In this document: positions 16,301-25,000 of the stretch, in pieces
Numbering within the stretch: the first letter of the stretch is position 1
Layout of the letters: every line of letters starts with the position of its first letter
Origin: Saprospiraceae bacterium
Lineage (GTDB): Bacteria > Bacteroidota > Bacteroidia > Chitinophagales > Saprospiraceae
Reading direction: 5' to 3'
DNA length: 60,486 nt
Assembly: GCA_020437105.1 (NCBI GenBank)
Contig: JAGQWR010000038.1
Coordinates: 1-60,486, forward strand
Program-made: the position numbers and the translations under genes
The notes under the pieces: model-generated
What the model saw: only the letters and a program-made list of their open reading frames with translations
Database searches by the model: none
What the model was told of the DNA's origin: nothing

Positions 16301-19078
16301 ATTCTGATCGGTCACAATTACTTCATAAAATCCAGCAGGGAGATCAATTGCAGTCGGGTTGATCTGGCTGCCCGTAGCAGCATCCCATTGGTAGGTGTAG
16401 CCACCTGTTCCGCCTACAACATCTGCTGTTGCGGTTCCGGTGCTTTGACCAAAACAATTGATCTGGGTAGCATTAAGATCCAATTCCAATAAGGCTGGCT
16501 CATCAATGGTAACATCTTGCTGGGTAATACATCCTAAGCCGTCGGTGATAAATACGGTATGTATTCCCTGGTCCAGGTTGACTGCTACAGAATCCACTTG
16601 TGCACCTCCATCCCAACTATAGGTATATGGATAGTTGCCACCATTTACGGTAACCGTAGCTGTACCATCCTGCGACCCATTACAGGTAATATCATTAATA
16701 ACCAGGGGAGAGACATTGATCGGAGCCGGTTCGCCAACCGTAACAGGCAGGTCAACAGAACAACCCTCACTATCAGAAATGGTAATAGTATAATCATCAG
16801 CTGGCAGGTTGGAAAAGACGCCCGTACTATTCGTTACGCCTCCCAGTGTGAATTCAAAAGGCGGGAAATCACCAACGGCTGATAATTGAATAGCTCCATT
16901 GGCACCTCCAAAACAGGTTACGCTGGTAATATTATCGACACTTGGTGTAAGTTCCAGACAGGGCAGGGTCGTACAGGTAGCCGAGCCGATTACTCCGCTA
17001 CATCCATCCAGTGCCCGCACCAGTATCGTTACGGTTTCATCAAGTGATAAGCCACAAATCTGATGCGACAAACTACCATTCGGAATTTGCCATGTTAGTC
17101 CGCCATTGAAGCTCACCTCGTAAGTAACAGCCCCAATAATACCATTCCACTCAAAGGTGATACAATCGGCTGTGATGGCACCACAGAATACTTCCGGAGC
17201 CGGAAGTGCTTCGACGATATTAATGGTGATGGTATCAAATACCTCACAACCATAACTGTCATAGGCCCGCAGAACATAGGTAGTCGTTGTATCCGGACTA
17301 GCCAATGGATCCGGGCAATCAGCACAGCTTAGTCCTGTAGTCGGCATCCATTCGTAATAAATCTGGTAAAGTGGCTCAAAAGTGATTGTCCAGTCAAGGA
17401 TCGTTCCTGTAAATCCGTTAGCGTCGTCAATGACGATCAAATTCCAGATTCCGTTGGTTGGATTTTCAGAAGCACTCCACAAATCCTCCCAAAATCCTTC
17501 CGGAGCAAAGTCGCCTGTATAGGGCGCTCCGGAGGCTGGCGGAGAAATATAGTTAATATTGGTACTCGCAGTCGGTGTAAAGCAGGTATTGATATAATCA
17601 TCCCCATTGGAACCATTATCTGTTGATAATTGCATAAAGGAACCATTGGGGCCCTGGAGGAATATATCCAGGTCATCGAGCCAGTTATGGTCAATATTAA
17701 TACATACAGACTGTATCACTCCCGGCCCTAATTCAAAGGGTTGTACCCCGACGACCGTTATGGGAGATAATATTTGCACGCCTGTCGGCGAAATTGAAAA
17801 ATCATCTGTATTTGTAAAACTCGGGGGCGGTGGCAGCGGGATATTGATCGTACCATCAAGCAAGATGGTATCAGTCGAACATATCAGCGTATCCGGCCCT
17901 AAATCAGGAGGGATCAGCTCGTTTTCCCGAATATAAATATAGAAGGTATCCCGGTTACACACGTCGCGTTGTACATCAATCCCGATAAACTCGGTGCCTT
18001 CAGCAATAGCATCTTCAAAAGCCACAATCGGCACAGAAACCACACTGTCACCGGCCACAATAGTCAAATCGAGGGGAATGGTGGAATAATCTATGCCATT
18101 TAAGGCAGAACCAAAGATGGTATAATCAATCGGGTAATCTGTTTCTGTCGGATTTGGCAGGGCAAAAGTCAGGGTAGCATCAGAACAACCTTCCGTAATT
18201 GTACCGTCGAGACTTACAGTAGAAATCTCTACATCCAGCGAACCGGTACCAAAACTTTTTGCTTCGAGAAATACACCCGAATCGAAGATACCGTCACCTG
18301 CATCAGAAATCACCAGTTTTATCGTGTATTCCATACAGGGAATAACAACTGCCTGGGCTATAAATACGTCCGTAAATCCATCATAAACGGGCATATTTGG
18401 AGAGCCGTTATTGTCATTATAATATTGGGCATTGAATGCCGGGCAGCCGGCACCATTCTGCGGGTGCAGGTTATTAATGGCTACCGGTAAGTTAGTGCCC
18501 GGAATAATCGCAATATTTTCGGCATTGTTGGCATAGGGACCATTGATCCCCGGACCAGAAATAAAGAAGCCAAATACATCATTGAAAGAACTACAGGAAT
18601 ACTCGGGGTACTCCTCCGATGCCCACACATACTTAAATTGCAGGGTATCGGAAGTCGGGATAAAGCTTATCGTATATCGGCAAACGTTGAACACGTTATT
18701 CGGTGATGCAATAGATGCCAAATCCGGATCCGAGAAATTACTACTGTTATTATTACTCGCAAAGGAAGACCCCGGGTTATTAATTCCTACAGACGGGCCA
18801 TCCGCACAGGCTCCGGTGGTCATGATCAGTCCACGATCAATGCCCACTTCATCTTCTCCGTTCTGAAAGTAACCAACTGCAATGGGATCTCCATCAAATT
18901 GTACATTGGTTACCTCAACTCCATCTCCCAAAAAGATATTGGTAATCAGGTTGAGCGGATCATAGGGGCTTGTTGCTCCATTCGTTACCTCTAAAGGCTG
19001 TGCTAACAGATTCAGAGAAACAAACAGGCCCAAAAAAACAAAACAAAGTCTCTTGAATGTGTAATACTTAACTTCCAT
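13400..19078 (-). CDS. giant SprB-repeat surface protein with choice-of-anchor L domain and type B (CHU_C) sorting tail
   Basis: A 1892-residue exported protein. A signal peptide (about 1-27, ending LNLLAQ) is followed by a choice-of-anchor L domain (about 30-275, with DRGLIMTTG and FKYVWASEEYPEY), a Calx-beta-like part (about 290-385), a proprotein convertase P-like domain (about 425-570, with NHNW-type IDHNWLDDLDIFLQGPNG), an FN3-like part and about 13 SprB repeats (about 705-1715). Each repeat has a Cys-Gly start, an inner GG, and a PYxYxW end. A gliding-motility C-terminal domain follows (about 1796-1892: GFSPNGDGENDLL, FDRWGELLY, GSGVYIWYL), a T9SS type B signal. SprB-like proteins are mobile adhesins in gliding bacteria. 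The 1674-aa protein at 22078 is its paralogue. The function as adhesin is inferred. Confidence 0.92.
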   Translation of the reverse strand: MEVKYYTFKRLCFVFLGLFVSLNLLAQPLEVTNGATSPYDPLNLITNIFLGDGVEVTNVQFDGDPIAVGYFQNGEDEVGIDRGLIMTTGACADGPSVGINNPGSSFASNNNSSNFSDPDLASIASPNNVFNVCRYTISFIPTSDTLQFKYVWASEEYPEYSCSSFNDVFGFFISGPGINGPYANNAENIAIIPGTNLPVAINNLHPQNGAGCPAFNAQYYNDNNGSPNMPVYDGFTDVFIAQAVVIPCMEYTIKLVISDAGDGIFDSGVFLEAKSFGTGSLDVEISTVSLDGTITEGCSDATLTFALPNPTETDYPIDYTIFGSALNGIDYSTIPLDLTIVAGDSVVSVPIVAFEDAIAEGTEFIGIDVQRDVCNRDTFYIYIRENELIPPDLGPDTLICSTDTILLDGTINIPLPPPPSFTNTDDFSISPTGVQILSPITVVGVQPFELGPGVIQSVCINIDHNWLDDLDIFLQGPNGSFMQLSTDNGSNGDDYINTCFTPTASTNINYISPPASGAPYTGDFAPEGFWEDLWSASENPTNGIWNLIVIDDANGFTGTILDWTITFEPLYQIYYEWMPTTGLSCADCPDPLASPDTTTTYVLRAYDSYGCEVFDTITINIVEALPAPEVFCGAITADCITFEWNGIIGAVTYEVSFNGGLTWQIPNGSLSHQICGLSLDETVTILVRALDGCSGVIGSATCTTLPCLELTPSVDNITSVTCFGGANGAIQLSAVGDFPPFEFTLGGVTNSTGVFSNLPADDYTITISDSEGCSVDLPVTVGEPAPINVSPLVINDITCNGSQDGTATVTVNGGNYPYTYSWDGGAQVDSVAVNLDQGIHTVFITDGLGCITQQDVTIDEPALLELDLNATQINCFGQSTGTATADVVGGTGGYTYQWDAATGSQINPTAIDLPAGFYEVIVTDQNGCTVTDIIEVSQYDEISLAPDSTDASCSGIFNGSASVSASGGGVGIYTYQWDANANNQVGATAVDLGPGTYSVTVTDLLGCSVETSISVDSPTEMEVMLAVDSTSCSYLEDGTAQVSVLGGTPFYTYVWSDGGPNQPDRDDLAAGLNSVTITDINGCQQIMDFDVPAPAPMLVDLLNTDVDCFGNNSGTASVLASGGSGGYSYLWDDSQNTQVAIDLPAGMIGVTVTDINGCEETGSIEVTEPDELILDVNSTPALCFGAESGTATVIASGGAGGYTYTWNDLQNTPTATNLEAGFYEVVVVDANNCSATIDVAVGEAPELTAVTDFTPVSCQGGPDGTATALPNGGTGPYSYLWSNNQVNQTATTLGAGIYTVTITDANNCQVITSVELDAPEDVAISFVQTDVSCNGGTDGEATVLIDAGTAPFEYIWSNGTSNPILDEVGAGIYTVTVTDLNDCETVESIEITEPDQIFAELDQVSALCNNGSNGSASVTTVLYGTTPAAISDFQFTWNTVPGQNNSMATGLVGGQTYTVTITDPAGCSIQETITIDNPAPMEILSVATEDVSCADGSDGVATIVANGGTAPYTYQWDSTTGSQIGENAINLGAGTFTVLITDINGCQTTGSATVLEPQPLDVAFQVSDVDCFGAATGNASVVGDGGVSPYSYSWSTGSQTNLADGLAAGTYELSLTDANGCILVDEIEVTQPEAPISAIGTGRDVSCFGSENGAVIVSAEGGTPPYSYSLDNNVFSGSSTLVALEAGIYNVFVQDARGCVFLTQEIEILEPDPLTVDLGLDINLFYGDNAQLGVTVSPDMPVTYNWWLSGPGILDCTDCPNPIVDPLGYATTVFVAVTNENGCIAEDLLRIFVEKERLVTVPSGFSPNGDGENDLLLVHGKTGTMVDRIQVFDRWGELLYQNGGFPVNQTQIGWDGTYRGQEMGSGVYIWYLDITHEDGSKESLKGGTTLVR

Positions 19079-19523
19079 ATAATGGCGATTTGAGGAAAGG
19101 AATCTGGATTCTTAACTGCTCCGAAAGTAACCAGGTGATTAAATAATTCATCAAAAATAACTTTTGACAATCTTTTTCCGAAATTCAGCACTTAATAATA
19201 ATACCGAATGCTCACTGGGCTACACTTTTAAGCATGCAGAGACTACCGTTTACAGGCACTTTTGTCGGGAAAACTGCCTCCGCTTGGGTATAGATCATTT
19301 AGCAAGCCAAAATGCTGCCTGACCTGCCTGTTTATTAGAGAAAGGCATTTCATCTGTTCAAGCCTGTCGTTTATCGAAAAAAATCTGCCCTTTTATAGAG
19401 TCAAATTACCTTTAGCAGGATTTAAAGCAGTTCTCAAGCATTGCTTTTTATTTTTTTTGTAAAGATCAGCCTTTTCTGATCTCTACCATTCAGCAGAGCC
19501 TAAACAAAACCATTTCCCGGGAC
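19079..19523. promoter_or_regulatory. 445-bp divergent control region between the adhesin and sppA
   Basis: No credible gene lies here. On the minus strand TATTTTTG (19159 to 19152) matches TAnnTTTG, 73 bp before the adhesin ATG. Towards sppA, TACCTTTA at about 19409 is a 7/8 match. A small perfect hairpin (AGATCAG with CTGATCT, 19463-19482) and a T-rich tract sit in the sppA leader. The rest is featureless to me. Confidence 0.4.
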
Positions 19524-21296
19524 ATGCCAACATTCCTCAAACAACTACTTGCCTCTTGCCTGGGTGTATTGCTGGCACTTGGTGTTTTAATTTTGATCGG
19601 AGTCGGGATCGTTGCCCGGTTGTCAGATCAGGCCTCTAAACCACCAAAAATAGCCGCCAACACCGTACTCCACCTCAAGTTTGACAAACAGATACCAGAG
19701 CGTACCAACAACCTGGAAATGAATCCGTTTGACTTCAGTAACCAGAAGATCCTCGGATTGCAGGATATTGTACGCACTATTCGTCAGGCAAAAACCGACG
19801 ATGAGATCCGTGGCATTTTCCTCGAATTACAGGGTTCTACTTATGGTCATGCGACCATGCATGCCCTGCATGATGTACTCGTTGAATTTAAAGAGAGTGG
19901 CAAATTCATAATTGCTTACGGCGATTATTTTGAGCAGGGAGGCTATTATTTATCGGCAGTGGCAGATCAGGTTATTGTAAATCCGATGGGCGACTTCAGC
20001 TTTCGGGGTTTTGCTGCCATTATTCCCTTTTTCAAAAACATGCTCGACAAGGTTGGGGTGAAGATGCAGGTGTTTTATGCCGGACAGTATAAAAGTGCTA
20101 CAGAACCTTACCGTTTATCTGAAATGAGCGATGCCAACAGGCTGCAGGTACGGGAGTTTATGGAAGATCTTTTCCAAAATTATCTGGCAGACATTGCCCA
20201 ACACCGGAATATCCCCTTTGATGAATTGCGCAGCCTTTCCGACAACTTTAAGATTCAGAAAGTAGAGGATGCTGCCCAATATGGATTGGTCGATCAGTTG
20301 GGCTACAAAGATGAAGCCATTTCCTGGATGCGGAACAAATTGGGATTGGAGCAATCTGATGAATTGCCTATGGTGGAGTTGGAAGCCTATTACCTCGCAT
20401 CAAAAGAGCCAACCAATTTCCGAATAAATGACAAAATTGCCATCCTGTATTCAGAGGGCAATATTATCATGGGTGAAGGGGATCCCGGCACTATCGGAGA
20501 TCAAAAATATACCAAATTGATTCAGGATATCCGGGAGGACGACGACATCAAAGCTGTTGTTTTGCGGATTAACTCCCCCGGTGGAAGTGCCCTGGCTTCA
20601 GAAAACATCTGGCGGGAATTGCAACTACTCAGGGAAGCGCATAAACCACTCGTTGTTTCCATGGGCGACTATGCAGCCTCCGGAGGCTATTACATTGCCT
20701 GTCTGGGAGATTCCATTCTGGCCAACGCCAATACCCTGACCGGGTCAATCGGCGTGTTTAACATACTTCCAAATGCCCGGGAATTATTAAACGACCACCT
20801 GGGCATTACCTTCGACACGGTTAATACAGGATCTAATTCAACGGGATTAACACCCTTTTTTGACTTAGCAGCGGCTGATGCGGAATGGCTACAAACCTCG
20901 GTTGATTCCATCTATGAGCATTTTCTGCAACGTGTTGGAGAAGGTCGGGGCATGACACGGGACGCAGTACACGAAATCGCCCAAGGCCGCGTTTGGACCG
21001 GCCAAAAAGCACAACAAATCGGTCTGGTTGATCAATTAGGTGATTTAGATGACGCGATTGATATTGCGGCCTACCTCAGCGGATTGGAAGACTACCGCCT
21101 GGCAGAATATCCCGAAATACAGGATCCACTGCAGGCATTTGTCAAAGAACTAACCGGAGGAGAGGAAACAGGGATTCAAAGCCAGTTACTTCAACAGCAA
21201 TTAGGTGCCTATTATCCCTATTACCAACAATTGGAAACTTTAAAACAACTAAAAGGGTATCAGGCGCTTCTACCCTTTTTCGTGCTGCCAAACTAG
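19524..21296 (+). CDS. sppA: signal peptide peptidase SppA, 67K type
   Basis: A 590-residue membrane-anchored protease with one N-terminal membrane segment (about 5-32) and two tandem SppA domains. The catalytic Lys is K190 in AGQYKSATEPY of the first domain and the Ser is S386 in YAASGGYYIA of the second, as in the duplicated E. coli enzyme. Both residues are present. It degrades cleaved signal peptides left in the membrane. It sits between two giant exported proteins, which makes functional sense, although sppA is also found elsewhere in other genomes. ATG at 19524 is the only good start. Confidence 0.93.
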   Translation: MPTFLKQLLASCLGVLLALGVLILIGVGIVARLSDQASKPPKIAANTVLHLKFDKQIPERTNNLEMNPFDFSNQKILGLQDIVRTIRQAKTDDEIRGIFLELQGSTYGHATMHALHDVLVEFKESGKFIIAYGDYFEQGGYYLSAVADQVIVNPMGDFSFRGFAAIIPFFKNMLDKVGVKMQVFYAGQYKSATEPYRLSEMSDANRLQVREFMEDLFQNYLADIAQHRNIPFDELRSLSDNFKIQKVEDAAQYGLVDQLGYKDEAISWMRNKLGLEQSDELPMVELEAYYLASKEPTNFRINDKIAILYSEGNIIMGEGDPGTIGDQKYTKLIQDIREDDDIKAVVLRINSPGGSALASENIWRELQLLREAHKPLVVSMGDYAASGGYYIACLGDSILANANTLTGSIGVFNILPNARELLNDHLGITFDTVNTGSNSTGLTPFFDLAAADAEWLQTSVDSIYEHFLQRVGEGRGMTRDAVHEIAQGRVWTGQKAQQIGLVDQLGDLDDAIDIAAYLSGLEDYRLAEYPEIQDPLQAFVKELTGGEETGIQSQLLQQQLGAYYPYYQQLETLKQLKGYQALLPFFVLPN

Positions 21297-21389
21297 CTGA
21301 AAAAGACAATAGTGCTTCAATTTGTGTTAATGTCGCTGATTAGGTAAAGAAAACATCATAGGCAAGCATTGTTTATTGCCCGAAAAAAA

Positions 21390-21430
21390 TAAATTTGCAA
21401 AGGTTCTTCTAATAGGACCTTTGCTTTTTT
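21390..21430 (+). terminator. hairpin plus T-run after sppA, overlapped by a promoter box
   Basis: GCAAAGGT (from 21397) pairs with ACCTTTGC, followed by TTTTTT, a good intrinsic terminator about 100 bp after sppA. TAAATTTG (21390-21397), an exact TAnnTTTG match, ends at the first base of the stem. A transcript starting from it would begin inside the hairpin, so the two signals can serve different genes: an sppA terminator and a promoter for the gene at 21460. Confidence 0.55.
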
Positions 21431-21459
21431 CGTGGCAACCACCCCAAAAACAAAATACT

Positions 21460-21861
21460 ATGATGCGAGTTTTAACTACCCTGATTATTCTGTTTGCCGC
21501 TTTATCTATTCATGCTCAGTCTGCAACTGATCCGGATTCCCGGCTTTTGGAGGTTTATGAAGCCGATTATCTGGCGCGAATGGAAACCAATCACCCTGTC
21601 ATGCTTGCACGCTTGAATTACTACCTGGACCATGCCTGGTTTATTACCGAATATCCAACTCAAAAAGGAACGCCCAATTTTCCGGAGGTGACAATCGAAG
21701 ATTTGGATCAGATCAATATTCTACAACTTGAGAAAACACAAGCTTTGGTCAGAGATTACGATCAAAGAAAGATGTACACCATTGCGGGAACCAACAAGGT
21801 TCTGGTATATTTTTCCGGAAAAGAGTTTACGGAAAATTTTAATGCCTTTATTAGAGGATAA
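21460..21861 (+). CDS. small secreted protein of unknown function
   Basis: A 133-residue protein starting at ATG 21460; an upstream in-frame ATG at 21376 lies before the terminator hairpin and is rejected. Residues 1-20 are a signal peptide (LTTLIILFAALSIHAQ). The mature part has RLLEVYEADYLARM, LNYYLDHAWFI and KVLVYFSGKEFTENFNAFI and no motif I recognise. I have a weak sense that such proteins occur near SprB/PorP genes in Bacteroidota, but I cannot name the family. The giant adhesin gene follows 216 bp downstream on the same strand; that gap shows no clear signal. Confidence 0.75.
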   Translation: MMRVLTTLIILFAALSIHAQSATDPDSRLLEVYEADYLARMETNHPVMLARLNYYLDHAWFITEYPTQKGTPNFPEVTIEDLDQINILQLEKTQALVRDYDQRKMYTIAGTNKVLVYFSGKEFTENFNAFIRG

Positions 21862-22077
21862 TATCAGGGTTACCACAGGAAAGCGGAACCAAAAGTAAAA
21901 GCATTCATCATCCCGGAAATAGCTCAAAGACCTACTGTCTTTGGCGAATTATTCATTGTAGCATCGGAATTATAATCCAAACATGAACTTTTTCTGGTGA
22001 GTCCGGCAACGAATATCACTTTAACTAAGTCTTAGGTACTGAAAGTATATGCCTTACCAACTTGTAATGCTTAATTC

Positions 22078-25000
22078 ATGAAGTGGACAACTACTATTTT
22101 ATTTTCTTTTTTATTCGCTTTAGCGAGCTTGAATGCCCAAACCTATCAAATGGATGGCAGTCCGATCACGGATTGTTCCGGTTTCTTTACGGATAGTGGT
22201 GGCTCAGGCAATATGTACGGACCAAACGAGAGTCTGACGACAACAATCTGTTCAGATTTTAGCAGTGGAACCCATGTGCGTTTGAACTTCTCAGGGGTTG
22301 ATATTGGAGGTGGTGACTTGCTCTGTTTTTATGATGGGGTAAACACTGGTGCGCCCCTGCTGTCCTGCAACACAGATTTTCTGCCGGGTGCCCCTTTTAT
22401 TATCCAGGCAACTGCCGCCAATCCGGGCGGATGTGTGACAATTGAGTTTATGTCTGACGGAGCAGTTGAAGGAGATGGCTGGAGTGCAGCAATTAGTTGC
22501 ATCCCTGCCTGCCAGATTATTACATCCGTTCTGGAAAATTCAATGCCTGCAGTGGAACCTGTTGATACTGGTTACATTGACATTTGCCCCGGCGATATTG
22601 TCTTTTTTGAAGGCACGGGCCTTTACCCACAAAACGGAATAGTATATAACCATTCTGATCTGACATCTACTTTCCACTGGGATTTTGGAGACGGAAATTT
22701 TGGATTAGGGCCAAATGCTTCTCACTTGTATGATGAACCAGGTGGTTATACAGTACAATTAACCATTACAGATCAATTTGGCTGTACCAATACTAATTTT
22801 ATCAGCCAGCGCATACGTGTTGCGCCTCCACCGTCTTTTTCATACGGCGGCTTGATACCTGACCCACTTTGTGCCGGTGATACTTTAAGTCTTAATTCGA
22901 TAACTTACGGACTGGATTCCACACTAAATCTTTCTATTAATCCGAGTACCGGTACCTTCGATATTGAAGGCGCTCGTTCTGATTCACTCCCGCTCCCAGA
23001 CGGAACCGGTGTGGCTTACGAAACCGGAATTGGCTTTACTGAATTCTCTCCGGGTCAGGTTTTATCAAATATCAACGACCTGGTTAGCATCTGTGTCAAT
23101 ATCGAGCACTCCTGGATGCGGGATCTCGAAATTTCTATAGAATGTCCGAATGGCGCGCAGGTAATCCTGCACAACCACCCTGGCCCTATTGGCGGTGAAG
23201 TTTTCTTAGGCGAACCTTTTGAAAACGACGAAGGCCTGGATCCTCCGATCCCTGGTATTGGTTATGACTATTGCTGGACACCAGACGCCACGGCGGGGAC
23301 CTGGATTGAGTATGCCAATGCCAATAATCCGGGCACCTTACCGGAAGGAGACTATAATTCTTTTGAACCCCTGACCAACTTACTGGGCTGCCCGCTCAAT
23401 GGTGAATGGGTGATCAGTGTTGAAGACCTCTGGGGTATCGACAACGGGTATATTTTCTCATGGAGTATTGAGTTTGACCCGAGTATCTATCCAAATGTGG
23501 AGACCTTTACGCCTGATCTGATAGATTATGGGTGGGTAAATAACCCGACTATTTTTGATTATACGCAAGATTCTATTCAGGCCTCTCCGGTGAATGCCGG
23601 TACAGCCAGTTACGCCTACTTTGTGGAGGATGAATTTGGTTGTGTATGGGATACGGCCATCAACATTAATATTCTCCCCTATTTACACCCCGATTGTTAT
23701 AGTTGTACAGATATTTTACAACCAGAACCGGATACAGCTGTTTGCGACAATGAAGTGGTTCAGCTTGATGCCAGTGTTGACTTCAGCCAGGAAATTCCGA
23801 CTACGTTTGAAGCATTCCCTTTCTATCCGTTTGGGTTTGGAAATCATCCTCCGGCAGCTCCTTATAATTCAGTAATTAGTGTAAATAGTATATATCCACT
23901 TTCAATCACTAATCCATTTACTGACATTATCTCCGTTTGTATTGATATAGAAACAGACTTCCTGTCAGACATTGCCGTTTTCCTGAAAGCGCCAAATGGC
24001 AGTATGATAGAATTGACCAGTGGAAATGGCGGGGGAAGCGATTTTTATACGCAAACCTGTTTTACACCGGCTGCTGTCACACCAATTACGGCCGGTACCA
24101 CACCGTTTACAGGTGATTTTCAGCCTGAAGGAAACTGGAACGTACTCGGTGGCACCGTAATTAATGGCGATTGGCAATTATTGGTTTCGGATGCTTTCGG
24201 CCCTACTGCGATGGGCGTTCTGAATTCATGGTCTATCACTTTCCGCGCAGAAAACGATGTGGTTTACACCTGGAGCCCTGGATCAAACCTCGATTGTGTG
24301 GTCTGCCCGGATCCCTTAGCCTCTCCTCCACTCGGCAGCAATACCTATTTTGTTACTGCTCAGGACATCCATGATTGTGTGCAAATGGATACACTCACCA
24401 TTGATGTGTTGGCCTCCTATGATGCACCAGCGATTGTCTGTAATCAGAATACCAACGGAGAGATTATTTTCTCCTGGAATATGGTCAACGGAGTCACCGA
24501 TTACCTGGTCAATGTGGACGGTACCGGATGGGTTCCTGCCAACGGGATTCTCATGCATACAGTTGGCGGATTGACCAACGGAGATATGGTTAGCATTGAG
24601 GTGCAGGTCGATGTTCCTTCATCACTTTGTCCGGTACAAATCGGTGATTTAACCTGTACTTATAATTTCTGCGGGATCACGTCAACCCTCAACAACCTGC
24701 AAGACCCTTCCTGTGCCGGAGATTGTGATGGCACAGTGGATATTGGAGCGGTTGGCGGTAATGGCGCAATCACTTATACAATTATTCAACTCGACGGACT
24801 TTATACATACGATCAGCCAAACGGACAGTTTTCGGCACTTTGCGCTGGCGATCATTTGGTGATTATGGAAGACATTACCGGCTGTCTGGACAGTATTTCA
24901 TTTTCACTGACTGAGCCAGCTGGCATGATGGCCGATATTTTTGTTTCACAACCTATTAGTTGCAACGGAGATGCCAATGGGCAGGTCACCGTTGTGCCTT

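Noticed and set aside
14000..17000. Periodic DNA similarity over several kb
   Set aside because: Explained by SprB repeats at the protein level; units have diverged in DNA and are coding.
19262..19462. 66-codon frame in the adhesin-sppA gap
   Set aside because: No start signal, unusual composition and no family resemblance; the region is better explained as a control region.
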